From contig CM051456.1 in the NCBI GenBank assembly GCA_028274465.1, forward strand, positions 65,954,753 to 66,018,752: a stretch of 64,000 nucleotides of DNA, read 5' to 3'. The translations under genes and the position numbers were made by a program. The DNA is from Plantago ovata. Taxonomy: Eukaryota > Streptophyta > Magnoliopsida > Lamiales > Plantaginaceae. Shown one piece after another: positions 37,313 through 48,566 of this stretch; position 1 is the stretch's first letter; every line of letters begins with the position of its first letter. The notes under the pieces are model-generated. The model saw nothing but the letters and a program-made list of their open reading frames with translations. It was not told where the DNA came from and did no database searches.

Positions 37313-38805
37313 GAACCTTTGCTTGTCCTCAAGCAACTAAGCTAGACTCTAATGCAAAAAACAATGCAACACAAAAAATGGAGTCTCATGCCAAATGAAA
37401 TGAACTAATCTATTGAATCTATCAAAAAACATATGAACAAAAAGCATACAAATCATAACATGGATAATGGTTGAAGAATGCCTCGATTGACCCATACACA
37501 TTCACATATGCACTTATGTCAAACAAGATAGTCTCTCGTAACATTCTCTACCTGGACCAAGTCAGTGACGACGTAATGAAACATGTTAAAATACGAATGA
37601 TTGTCCCGTGCCTATGAAACTGACGACTTACTACTGTTCACTAATTTAAAGACTTTTCCTCAAAGAGGTCGAACCAATACTGGCTCTCATCAAACGAAGG
37701 AGGGTTCCCTAAAAGAGATAACACTCCCCTACTCATCTCTCAAGCAAAGCCTTAAACTATTCACCACTTCCTGAATGGCAGGACGAGGGTGGTCTAGAAC
37801 AGATGACACTCAAATAAACAAAAGACAAAAAATACAACTCGATTACGAACATTACAAGAATTGAAACATGAGACAAACACTTTGCTAAACTGCTTTTGGC
37901 TTCTTTTTTTGGGGTCTTTCTTTTTTTCCCTTTTTCTTTTCCAGATTTTTTTTATTTTTCCTAGAATTTTTTTTCTTTTCTTTTTTTTTCGATTTTTTTT
38001 CTAGCCAACAGTAGCACAACGAAAAAGAAACAATGACACACAAACGACCTCCCCAAACCTATTCGAAAGAATAGGTTGGAGTACAAAATTTACGAAAAAG
38101 GAAAATAAACTCACAACACACACTAAAAATAAAAAAACAAGTCTAATGATAGCGTAAGCCCCTCCCCAAACCTATTCGAAAGAATAGGTTGCAAACAAAG
38201 GATCACACAATCTCACACTACCTCCTTCCTAGGCATTTAGCAATCTCAATGCAAGGTGAAGACTTGTTGCCTCTTAGGTACATAATTACTCGGGAAAACA
38301 ACCATAAGATCCTAACATGCATCATCCTATTATAAAGGCCTTCGTGAACCGCAGTAGAGAAAACACCACTAAGTGATGTCGAAACTACCAAGCTTAACTA
38401 AGTGCAACATAAATGTGACAAGCCAAGCGAGAAAAACCTCAAACAAATTCATAGAGATGAAGCATATGATTAATGTCATAATTAGTTAATCTACCCAATA
38501 AAAAAGTTCAAAAAATTTGGCAATAAACTCCACATAAAACATGCAAGACTATACTAGGATGAATGTAGTGTATGCAACTAAATACTAAGAAAGCGGTAAA
38601 CGTGCAAATGCAAATAAAATACAAGATACCATACTCAACATCATAAAGCCAAACAATACTTAACATCACGGTTCACATCCCATTCCCCTCATGAAACTTA
38701 AGCTAGTCCATAGCAAAAGAGAATGAATAAATAAAAGTGATACTAGATGTTACCGAACGGTTTGGCCTCGGTCGACTGAGTATACAAGAACGGACATGTG
38801 AAAAG
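37313..38805 (-). mobile_element. Element M2, non-coding 3' interior with twin hairpins
   Basis: No open frame is supported. A pyrimidine/purine-biased block lies at 37905-38005. Two 22-nt hairpins, AACCTATTC-GAAA-GAATAGGTT, lie at 38056-38077 and 38169-38190. The same region occurs in M1 (18234-19751), P (47230-48550) and at the window's end (63500-64000). Confidence 0.7.
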
Positions 38806-40141
38806 ACTAATTATCGGGATTGAAATCCCCATAATAGTCCCTCCACATGTCAGAGAGGAGATCATTGGACTGCTGCAGGGCCTCCTGTTGCTGACGGATG
38901 AGCTGTTGCTACTCTCACATTATCTCCCTCTCATTCCGGCGATTCTCCTCAGCTATTTCCCAATCGCGGTTGCGTTGGGAAATGTGTCCATCGAGGTTAT
39001 GTTGCAACCCTTGGACAGAAGTGGTCAAGGTTGTAATACTAGCATCGAAGTGGGCTCGAAAATCAAAGAAGTCAAAACCTTGAGACCGATGTGGTACTCG
39101 AGGCGGTGCATGTGGCGCTCTACGGACAAAAGGAATATCCGAGATAGGAACTCGGCCATCGTCAGCTTCCATAGCATCCTCATCCTCCTCATCATCATTA
39201 CCATCGTCAGAATCAGTCTGTTGGAGGGAAGCTTCAACATCAGCAGCAACAGCTGTGGGGTTCTTCATTTGATACCTACTCAGTTGCACATCAATAGTTG
39301 AAGGGGAAAGGGAAGCGACCTCGCAATCCCCCTCATCAATGTCCTCACCCCCGTGATATTTGCAATATGCTGTGATGAAGCTCGGAAAAATGAAGGGCTT
39401 CTTCTTCTTCTCTCAATGACGCTCATACTCTGTGTACATGATCTGACCGATGTCAATACGATGCTTGCCCATCAAGCAGTAGAGGAGCTCAGCATAATTC
39501 GGTTGTATCCACGTGTCATTCATTCTAGGGATCAAGTTGAAAATGCAGAATTTCATAACCACCTTAGCCTCGATACTAAGGTCACTCTGATGGATTCGTC
39601 CAGGTTGTGCCCCGGTATCTGGATACACATATTCCCTGTTGCAAATCACTTCTGTGATGTCACTTCCAATTCCCCTAGTGGCCCTCAAATACACGTAGGA
39701 GTGGTTGCTTCCGGTGAACTCCCGTTCCCCAAAATGGATAAATGCAAAAATTGAGGCCGGCGTCCATGGCACAATTACGCCTCTAACGAGTACCCCCCCT
39801 TTCTCTTCAAGATCAGTGTACCCAGCATAAAACTCATGGAGGAGGCTCGTATCGTACCCCTTGAATCGGTTGGAAGTAAACCAACCCCAATTCCTCTTTC
39901 TTGCCAGACGGGAGAGTGTCCTGTAACCTGGCCTGTTAGCAAGTCCGTTTGGAATGTCGATCCTCCTATCTCGTATAGTTGATCGCCCACCTTGAGCTAG
40001 CTCTGCTTCGAGCCTCTGACGGACGTCGATTGCGGCAAGGGACAACTCGAACAACTCATGGGAAGGTTGGGAGCTTGATGCTGCCCCCTTACGCTTCCTG
40101 CTCTTAGACGATCCAGCTTTCTTCTTGTCTCGTGGAGGCAT
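38806..40141 (-). pseudogene. M2 downstream ORF: plant-transposon (Athila ORF-like) protein
   Basis: ATG at 40141 (MPPRDKKKAGSSKSRKRKG), stop TAG at 38808-38806, about 440 codons. It starts with a basic, probably nuclear-localising region, followed by RLARKRNWGWFTSNRFKGY, LLHEFYAGYTDLEEKGGVLV and RGVIVPWTPASIFAFIHF. This resembles the 'putative plant transposon protein' domain found after gag-pol in Athila-type elements. The C-terminal part is acidic, then QR-rich and probably coiled coil (LTTSVQGLQHNLDG). In-frame stops at 39415-39413 (after YERH) and 38917-38915 (after REIM) break it. Its role is unknown. It occupies the place where Athila elements carry an extra ORF. M1 keeps the last third; N2 has only a diverged remnant. 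Confidence 0.7.
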
Positions 40142-41310
40142 GGTTCCTACAAACAGCAATTAGTATCTTGTTTGACACAAAACAGATTTATGCATATGAA
40201 AATGCAAGAGTGAAACACACGAGTGATAACAACGACAATCCAACTCCTCAAAACCTCCATGTCTAGTCTAGCTACTTTAGAACTAACATGCAACACACCA
40301 ATATAACTTCGACATGTTCATATCACATTATGCTCGTGCTACACAACAAATAGCCTTAAATCATAAGGCTCAATTCATACCATAGTAGCAAAAAATCTAA
40401 CATCATAAATCCTCAAACCCATCAATCATGCATTCTACCATCATGTCCATCATTATCACATCAATAAACACAACCATAAACATGGAATGAAAGGAAAAGA
40501 AACATTGCAAAACGAGACATAGACATCTAGTAGCAAAATCCTCAATCCAACAAACCAAGCATAATTGAACATGCAATTGATAGTGAATAACGTTTCTAAT
40601 CACACAAACAATCAACTCATACATCATATAAGCTAAATTGAAGCATAAATCAAAAAACCCCCAAATTTAAAAAATTAGGGTTCATATGAAATTACCTCAG
40701 ATCCGACGAATGAATGAACTAGGAAGAAATTTATTCGGATGAAAAGAAAGAGCACGTAATGGGCTTCGATTGAAGCTAAAGAACACAAAATTTGATGGAA
40801 GATTGAAAGTTTTATGAAAGATTGAAGAATTTTTGATTTTTTGGGAATTTTAGGAGTAAGAGAGTGAAGAAGATGAAGAAATGAGGAAAAAGGGGGTGAA
40901 ACCCCGTTTTTGATCTTTCAGGTATCGCGGGGCGATTCGCCCCGTGTGTGGGGCGGTTCGCCCCACATGTGGGGCGAATCGCCCCCCACGTCCAGAGAGC
41001 GCGAAGCTCTCTGGCCATGTGGAGAAATTCGCCCCCCACCTCAAGAGGTGGGGAGACGAAATTTTCCGAAAAGTCAGTTTTTTTATCCCCGAAAACTATT
41101 TCCCTCATGTAAAACACTCGAAAAAGTTCACTCAAACATAAACATAAGCACAAAGCAACACAAAAACGAACAAATTCACACAAAGAAAAGGAAATTGTTC
41201 AAAGTATGAATTCATGCAATGCAATAAAGCGATAAAAAAGTGATAAAAACTCCGGGTTGCCTCCCGGATAGCGCCATTGTTTATAGTCTTTGACTCGACT
41301 TCTTCTTGCT
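40142..41310 (-). mobile_element. M2 spacer between downstream ORF and gag-pro, with GC-rich palindromes
   Basis: No ORF of note. Near gag-pro the minus strand reads gcgctatccgggaggcaacccggag (an inverted ccggg..cccgg, ~41248-41275), shared with N1 and N2. At 40926-41048 a GC-rich array contains GGGGCGATTCGCCCC, GTGGGGCGGTTCGCCCCAC, GTGGGGCGAATCGCCCCCC and related palindromes. No reverse transcriptase lies here, where gypsy elements would have it. Confidence 0.75.
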
Positions 41311-43350
41311 CTAGCTCTTCTTCTTGAGGGTACTAGACTTCCCCTTCATGGATCTTCTCCTCATGCCACGGACCTGTGAATGAGAATGAATATATACAGC
41401 AAGACCAAAGTAGTTAATTGTGTGAGAAGCATTGAAGTGAATATTTGGTTCAGATATGGCTCGCAACACATGTTGCTTGCCATCCACCTCAATGGTGCAA
41501 GTCCTTCGGTAGATGTCTATCACGGAGCGTAGTTTAGTCAAGAACGTTCGCCCCAAGAGAACAACATCCCCCATCTCAGGTGTAGATGCCGGCATAACTA
41601 CAAAGTTGGTGTACACAGAAGCTTCACCAATCTTAACCAATACGTTCTTCACAACGCCTTCGGGTCTCACAAAGGATCTATCCGCCAATTGCACAATAGC
41701 CTTATGCTCAGATAGTTTTCCAAGCCTACTCTTCTCAAACACATTCATTGGGAGCACATTAGAGTAAGATCCCGTATCTAGTGTAGCACGAACATCTTCA
41801 AGTTCACCAATCCCGACCTTAACATCGAAACTCTGAGGGATTGGCTCGGGATCCTCTTGCTCCTCATCACTCTCATCAGAACCAAGGTCCTTTTCTTCCT
41901 TGGCTAGAGGGGGTTCTTCATCCTTGCAATGCTCACATTTAGCAACCTTCTTGATGGTGATTTCAACAGGAAGATCACCCACCAAGGTAATGGACATCGA
42001 CTTCTCAGTGTTGCTAGGCAACTTCCCTTGCTCCCTACTTGCTCCACGGTCAATCAACTCTTGCATCTTTTGATGGGCAAGCTTAGCTCTCTTCCAAACG
42101 ATCAAGCCTCGCCCTAGTCTTCTCAGAATCTTCTTCATAACGCTTAAGAAAACTTTGGGTGTGATCAACCATCTTTTGCAAGTTCTCCATGAGTAGAGCT
42201 GTCTTCGACTTCGGTTGCTCTTTGGGAGCGGGATTTTCGCAGTGATCATTACCATAGTTAAGCCTACTACGGTCTTGGTTAGGTCCATAAGTTTGGCTAG
42301 CCGGTGCATATCCTTGATTGTTCCGGAACCCTCTTCTCCAAAATCCACCTCGAGGATTCCTACCATCTTGTCCGTAGCTAGCTTCTTGAGTACCAACTTC
42401 CGTAGCAAAAGCTTCCTCTTCGCCTCCTTGAACCCAATTTCCATCATCATATGCAAGCTCCGATCTACACATATGAGCCCCATTCCCATAGTTCTTGCAT
42501 ATTCGACAAACTTCATTCGACACAGATGTTCTAGTGGCGCTCTTGAGGACTTGTTTCAACTCATTGGTAAAGCACTCGAATCGATCCCCATTCCCCCCAT
42601 ACATAGGGGCTTCCTGAGTAGGTGGAGTTTTAGGTCCACGTCTCCTAACCATTGCTCTTGGATCCTTGAATTGTGAACCCTTAGCAAGTCTTTCGAAAAC
42701 CGTCCAGACGGCTTCCGCGGTTTCCTCCCAAATATTGTCACGGCATTGGAAATCCACCACTTGTTGGTTCTCAAAGGTCAGTCCATTGTAGAAGTGTTGG
42801 ACAAGATCCGAAAGCTCAAAACCATGGTGAGGGCACTTGTTCATGAGGTCTTGGAACCTCTCAAACGCGGTGTAGATGGTCTCATCATAGTCTTGTTTGA
42901 ACCCAGTGATTTGCGCCTTAAGCGCGGTAGTCAAGGTGTGAGGGAACTATTTCTCCATGAATGCTGAAAAAACCTTTTTCCAAGTGTCCAGCGAACCCGC
43001 CGGTAGAGAACTTAACCATGATTTGGCTCTGTTGCCAAGCCCCATCGCAAAAACCTCAGAAGTTGTTGGAACGCGTGGTTTTTTATTTCCAGATCTCGAG
43101 TTGTAGGCGAAAGAACTATCGCCGGTCCCCTCATACGATCCTTGGTGGGTTGAAACCATGCTTTCAGTGGTCTAGCTTCTTCCATTAAGACGATTTCCTT
43201 AAAAAGACTGTGTAGAGATTCAGAGAAATCGGTATCCTCTATTTCCTCTAGCTCACGTCGTCGAAGTAGTCGCCTTCTTTGGTGGTAGACTCTGTCAATT
43301 TCAACGATTGGTTCAGCAAGCGGTGTTCCCCTAGATCGTGTACTTCGCAT
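41311..43350 (-). pseudogene. M2 gag and aspartic protease ORF, frameshifted
   Basis: Starts MRSTRSRGTPLAEPIVEIDR at 43350. The gag part contains SWLSSLPAGSLDTWKKVFSA (retrotransposon gag core) and a zinc-knuckle region CRICKNYGNGAHMC, in which the knuckle histidine of its relatives (YGHGAHMC) is replaced by asparagine. The C-terminal part is a retroviral-type protease: ATLDTGSYSNVLP with the catalytic DTGS, then DVVLLGRTFL. Compared with the N1 and N2 copies about 120 bp are missing near 43060-43070 (from FYGL.. to ..MKVF), with loss of frame. A stop follows FMEK (42947), and another shift lies near 42090. It is not functional as read. Gag packages RNA and the protease matures gag; no polymerase follows. 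Confidence 0.85.
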
Positions 43351-43471
43351 ACACTATCTGTAACAAGCTAAGAAAAGAGTATCAGAGAGATCAAATAAAA
43401 AATAAAAACTACTAAAACTAGGAATTGAATGCTGAAAATATATAAAAGCTAAACAGAAAAAAGGAGTATAG

Positions 43472-43489
43472 TCCCCGACAACGGCGCCA
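43472..43489 (-). other. Primer binding site of M2, tRNA-Asp type
   Basis: The minus strand reads TGGCGCCGTTGtCGGGGA, three bases after the 5' LTR end. It is complementary to the 3' end of plant tRNA-Asp with one mismatch. Confidence 0.85.
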
Positions 43490-43492
43490 ATT

Positions 43493-44680
43493 TGATGAAC
43501 TAGAATTTGTCAGATTCAATTAATCAAATAAATTTGTTTTTAGCCAAAGGCAATTCACAACTACAACGAAAACAGTAGCGTAGCAGTAAAATAACCTCGA
43601 GTGTCGATCTCTAAGGACTATAACTAGCTTTATCTAATTTAACTTAAACTATAAAATCAACAGACGACTTAGCACAGATTTTTCTTATGAAGATAATATA
43701 AGTTAGTGATAGTATGATCATTCAAAGCATAGCAGGTTAATAATCATGCATGAAGTACCCGATCGTTTTGCATAGAGATCTAAGATCATGAATTGTCCAA
43801 TGTGAATTCAACACTACGAAGATAGAGGGCTTAGATAGATCAAAGAAATAAAGCAATAACTCAAAGTCTGATTCGCATTACCGCCATCATGCATAATTAA
43901 TAACCCTCGCTAAGAAATCACATACTATCACCAACGATAGATTTAGCTACTCGTAGATGTCATGCAATCAACAGAAATCAAAGCAAGATTGAATGAAAAC
44001 ATGTTGAAAGATATAAATATAAATAGAAAAATCTGAGATACAATGTTACCGACGAAGGTTGTCAATCTCCGAAGATTCGCGATCTCACAAGCTCCAAATT
44101 GATAAGAAAAATTGTCTCCTATGCTAAGAATTCTCAGAACAGGCTCTGGAGAATTCCTACCTAAAACTAATGAGAAAGGTATGAAAAAAGGTCTGAGAAA
44201 GTATGAAAAAACGTAGAGAAACAGCAACTATATATAGGAGTTCGGCACGCGTGGGGCGAGTCGCCCCACACACCGGGCGAACCGCCTGGTGTGGGGCGAA
44301 CCGCCCCACATCCCGGGCGAATCGCCCAGGAGTTCCAGTCGGTGAGAGACGCGTTTTATGATTTCTTTTCTTTTCGAACTCGGTTTTTGCCTTCTAGTGA
44401 CCTTTAATTATTTAAACTCGACCCCTAGACTTCAAATCCCATCCAGAATCTTCTAGATACTCCAAAAATATCCTCGGAACACCGATTCTTCGTTCTCTTC
44501 AATATAATTGCCCGGATAACCACGTTTTTCACCTAAAACTTGTAACCTGTAAAATACAAACTAAAGGGAAACGTGACACTATTCTAATAAAATGCACTAT
44601 AATATAGCTAAATTAACATAGAGGATAGCAAAAATATGTGAAAAAAGACTCGAATGAAGGTGTAAAATACACATTCATCA
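43493..44680 (-). mobile_element. Element M2, 5' LTR
   Basis: 1188 bp, TGATGAATG..TTCATCA in minus orientation. GC palindromes at 44251-44330 and TATA box at about 44229-44239 (minus). Nearly identical to the 3' LTR; differences are scattered substitutions and small indels. Confidence 0.9.
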
Positions 44681-44685
44681 TTTGG
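44681..44685. repeat. Target-site duplication TTTGG of M2
   Basis: Repeats 36105-36109. The uninterrupted site is seen in P's 3' LTR near 49334 (gagatttggacatct), which confirms the insertion point. Confidence 0.93.
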
Positions 44686-45446
44686 ACATCTATTGATCTC
44701 ACTTTGCTAGATCTTTGTGAGTTTAGCAATTCACCAGAGATTGACAACCCTCGGTGGTAACTTTGTATCTCACTATTTTTTGCACTCTATCTTTCAATTC
44801 AACCATGTTTTCATCTATGATTGTTATGATTGCTATTGTTGATTTCGATTTTGATATGAGTAGCTAAATTTCTAGTTGGTGATAATATGTAAATTCATAG
44901 CTAGGGTTCATATTGTGCATGATTGAGTTTCTGAATCTTTTGCTTGTAGAATTGTTTTATTCGATTCTTTGATCCGACTAACCAAAACATCTTCGTATAA
45001 AAGTGTTAGAAACACTAGGACAATTCAAGATCATCGATTTTGATATTTACAATTATCAAGTACTGCTTGCACTAAGCCTGGCAACCTTAACCAAGTATTA
45101 GTATAGATAGGAGGCTTTCAAAGTACATGTCACAACCTGTCTTTTGGTGTTTGTTAATTCGAATTACTTTTAAAGCAGTACGTGTTGCACCTTCATGCAT
45201 AATTAGAACCCGATGCTTAGAATGAGCATTACTATCACCAGCTCTCGTTATATATTGTTAAGTTAAGCTAAGTTAAATTTGTTTACTGAATTTATAATAG
45301 TTATTGTAGTTAAAGCTAGTTAAGTCCCTAGAGATCGACACTCGAGGTCATCTTACCTCTGCACTACATGTTTTGTGTAGTCGTGAGTTGCCCTTTGGCT
45401 AAAACAAATTCATTTGATTGTTCGAATCTAACAATCTTGTTCATCA
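44686..45446 (+). mobile_element. Element P, 5' LTR right part
   Basis: Continues P's LTR after the M2 insertion (acatctattgatctcac..) and ends ..ttgttcatca. Confidence 0.88.
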
Positions 45447-45449
45447 AAT

Positions 45450-45467
45450 TGGCGTCGTTGCCGGGGA
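45450..45467 (+). other. Primer binding site of P, tRNA-Asp type
   Basis: TGGCGtCGTTGCCGGGGA, one mismatch to the tRNA-Asp complement, three bases after the LTR end. Confidence 0.85.
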
Positions 45468-45753
45468 CTTTTACTCCTTTTTACTCTTTAGCTTATTTAT
45501 ATTTTCAGCATTCAACTCCTAGAATAATCTCTAAGGGTTACTCTTAGCAACTTCACTTTCTTACCTCCTTACTTTCCCCCTATCTTTTTCAGCAAATTTA
45601 TCTAATCTTCTCTTGGTTACCTTGCATTCTTGCGCTCTTTGTATATATTATTAGATTAGAGGATTTTTCCTTGCAAGTTTTTTGTTATTCTTTTGTGGAT
45701 TCTGCTCCTTGGTTTCTTGTTTCCTCATGTGCAGAAACTAGTTCCTTGTAAGG

Positions 45754-46530
45754 ATGAGTATACGAGATTCTTTGACAAGGTATGTGCAACCTCGAGGGCC
45801 TTGCATAACATTGGATGAAAATTGCAAGGATTATGACTTTGATCCTTCGTACTACTCCATTGTTTCCATATTTTCGAGTGGTGATGATCCAAGAGAGTTC
45901 TTAGACACGTTCGAGGAAGGTGTGTTGAGGATACCTCATGAGAATGTGGAGGGGGTTATTTTATCACATGAGCAGCTTTGTATAAGAGGATTTATGGGAG
46001 TCTTGAGAGGGAGCGCTCGAGAGTGGCTTACAATCCCGCCGGCAAGATCATTGCACACTTGGGGTGAAATAACCAACAAGTTTCTGGAATATTGGGATTG
46101 GGACTCACCTCTCGGTTCAAGGACATGGACGTCTCGCTTCACTAGTCCGCCACCAGAAATCGACATAGCCAATGTAGAGGAATGTGGTGAAGAATCTATT
46201 GATGAAGCCTCTCCAGTGCTTAGCTTGGATTCCACGTCCTTACTTGAGGATGTCAAGATTGTTGGTAAAGAAGAAGTCGTGGAGGAGGTGATGACTGAAT
46301 CCATTGCTTCACCTGAGTCAGAAAGTGCTGTCTTGAGTTGTGTTGAGGTCGATGAGCTACTCTCTGAAGATTTTGGTGTCTCTGAATCGACATGCTTAGA
46401 TTCTACTGCTATAGACACTCTTGATCTTGACTCCTATGTTCTGGTCCATGCACCCACCTATGAGTTTCAAGGGAGTTTTGATCCACTTTATCTTTTTATT
46501 TTCCATCCAATTCCCTTAGTTATTTTTTAG
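45754..46530 (+). CDS. P gag-like protein fused to an acidic tail
   Basis: 258 residues from the first ATG after the primer site. Residues ~45-125 match the retrotransposon gag core (SGDDPREFLDTFEEG, GSAREWLTIPPARSLHTWGE, FLEYW). After ~140 the protein is acidic and serine-rich (VEECGEESIDEASPVL, VEELLSED-like stretches) and ends in a hydrophobic LFIFHPIPLVIF. There is no zinc knuckle and no protease, so it is a shortened gag, uninterrupted in frame. A second short frame from 46574 (MDLLEQLRRGAKDGSQDA) follows at once and may be the remnant of a downstream ORF. Function would be limited to particle assembly, if any. Confidence 0.7.
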   Translation: MSIRDSLTRYVQPRGPCITLDENCKDYDFDPSYYSIVSIFSSGDDPREFLDTFEEGVLRIPHENVEGVILSHEQLCIRGFMGVLRGSAREWLTIPPARSLHTWGEITNKFLEYWDWDSPLGSRTWTSRFTSPPPEIDIANVEECGEESIDEASPVLSLDSTSLLEDVKIVGKEEVVEEVMTESIASPESESAVLSCVEVDELLSEDFGVSESTCLDSTAIDTLDLDSYVLVHAPTYEFQGSFDPLYLFIFHPIPLVIF

Positions 46531-48566
46531 ATTTTGATTTTACTGATTTTGTTAATTTTAGTTTTCAGGGAATCATGGACTTGCTTGAGCAGCTAAGGAG
46601 AGGAGCCAAGGATGGTTCCCAAGATGCTAGGAGTACTGGAACGGATGCACAAGATGCGTTTCCATTTGATAATGGATAACCTTAGTGGTATTGCTTGCAC
46701 GTAGTTTAGTTTTATCGCTTTCTTGCATTGCCTGCATACATTGAATATTTAGTTGTTTTTCTCCTTGTGTTAGAGTGTGATTTTGGTGATAAAATAGGTA
46801 AAAAGTTGGTAGTTTTGAGTTCGGGGATGATCAAATCGGCGCAAGGGCTCTACCGCTCCCAGGCGGACCGCCCTTCCCAAGGGGCGGTGCGCCCGGGAGA
46901 GGCAGGGTGCCTGGGCGTTTCTAAGCGCCCCAGGCGGACCGCCCCCCACACGGGGCGGTGCGCCTGGTGGTGCCAGTGCCCTGGGTGTCGGGATTTTCGT
47001 CCGGACACCCCGTTTTGTCCCCGTATGCAAACATATTGATCTTTTTTACCACTTTTATCATCCGTTTTAGTTTCTCACGATTTTCCTTGAATAATATAGG
47101 TTACAAGTACACGTCTAGCTCTCACCTAACATCCACTTTCGACGTTCAGGACGAACGACGAAGTTCAGGTTTGCGGGGGTTATCGCTGGGTATTTCAATA
47201 ACTTATTTTTCTCATTTTAACTCGTAAAAGCCTTTGTTTGCACGTTTACCGCTTTCTTAGGATTTAGTCTGTTCGTATGCATTCATCCTTAGTCTAGTTG
47301 TTGCACGTTGATGTCTAGTTGTTGCACGTTGATGTGTGGAGTTTATTGCCAAATATTTAGAACTTTTTTATTGTATAGACTAAGTGTTTTTGACCATTGA
47401 CCATGCATTGCATTTCTATGGAATAGTTTCAGGCTTGTCTCGCTTGGTTTGTCATATTCGTATGTGCACTAGTTAAATTTGATAGTCTCGACATCATTAT
47501 GTGGTGTTTTCTCTACTGCGGTTCACGGAGGCCTTATAAAATGTTGCATGTTAGAGTCTTTGGTTGTATTCTCGTGTAATTATGTATCTAAGAGGCAACA
47601 AGTCTTCACCTTGCTTTTTGAGATTGCTAAATGCCTAGGAAGGAGGTAGAGTGAGGTGTGTGATCATTTGTTTGAAACCTATTCTAACGGATAGGTTTGG
47701 GGAGGGGGTTACCATTGTTATGACTTGTTTTTCGTCTTTTTGAGTCATGTTGAGTTTGTTTTTTCTTCTTCTCTGTGAGTTTGTGCTCCAACCTATTCTT
47801 TCGAATAGGTTTGGGGAGGTCGTTGTAGAGTCGTTGTTATTTCTTTTTATTGCGCTACTGCTGGCTATATGAGAAAATAAAAAAAATAAAAAAAAGAAGA
47901 AAAAATCGAAAACAAATCTATTCCAGAAATCTGGAAAAAGAAAAAAAAAAGAAGGGTCCAAGCAGGCCAAAAAACAGTTTAACAGAGTGTTGCATCATTT
48001 TTCAGCTTTTGTAGTAGTTTATAATCGAGTTGTATATTCTTCCTTGTGTTTTCGTGCCGCGTAGTCCAAGGCCTGTTCTAGACCACCCTCGCCCTTCCAT
48101 TCAGGAAGTGGTGAAGAGTCTTTGCTCTAAGAGTCGGGTAGAATAGGGAGTGTTGTCTATTAGGGAACCCTCCTTCGTTTGATGAGAGCTAGTATTGGTT
48201 CGACCTCTCTTGAGGGAAAGTCTCACTTGTTGAACAGTAGTAAGCCCTCAGTTTCATAGGCACGGGGCAACCATTTGAATTTTATTATGCATCATTGCGT
48301 CGTCACTGACCAGGTCCAGGTAGAGAATGTTACAAGAGACTCCCTTTGTTTAACAAAGTGCATATGTGAATGTGTATAGGTTCAATCGAGGCATTCTTCA
48401 ACCTACTTCCATGTTATGATTTGTATGGTCTTTGTTCATAAGCATTTGGTAGATACAATAGATTAGTTCTTCTTGTTTGGCATGAGATTCCTCTTTGTGT
48501 TGCATGTAGTTTGCATAGAGTCTAGCTAGTTGCTTGAGGACAAACAAAGGTTCGGTTTGGGGAGTT
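46531..48566 (+). mobile_element. P interior: GC-rich palindromes, twin hairpins, polypurine tract
   Basis: A GC-rich array at 46858-46990 has pairs such as GGCGGACCGCC and GGGGCGGTGCGCCC. From 47230 the sequence follows the shared 3' region of the family. Hairpins lie at 47676-47697 (loop TAAC with one G.T pair) and 47790-47811. A purine-rich run at 47875-47955 makes lysine-rich spurious ORFs. The polypurine tract is ggtttggggagttt. No protein is supported. Confidence 0.7.

Larger units (their letters stand above)
35093..39147. repeat. Segmental duplication copy A2
   Basis: Partner of 15948-20101, with the same nested structure. It differs by small deletions, including loss of the GC-rich repeat and TATA box of P's LTR at about 35989-35995. 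Here the nested element M2 is complete and continues beyond the duplicated part. Confidence 0.93.
36110..44680 (-). mobile_element. Element M2: complete 8.57-kb gag-pro LTR retrotransposon without RT or integrase
   Basis: Two LTRs of 1188-1190 bp (43493-44680 at the 5' side, 36110-37299 at the 3' side, minus orientation) bound the element. A 5-bp target duplication TTTGG flanks it (36105-36109, 44681-44685), inside P's LTR. In order there are a tRNA-Asp primer site, gag with zinc knuckle, an aspartic protease, a GC-palindrome region, a second ORF of the plant-transposon/Athila ORF type, a hairpin-bearing 3' region and a polypurine tract. No YxDD, RNase H or integrase motif occurs in any frame, so it must have been copied by enzymes of another element. 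Primer type and the ORF after gag-pro point to the Athila side of Ty3/gypsy; that assignment is inference. Confidence 0.9.
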
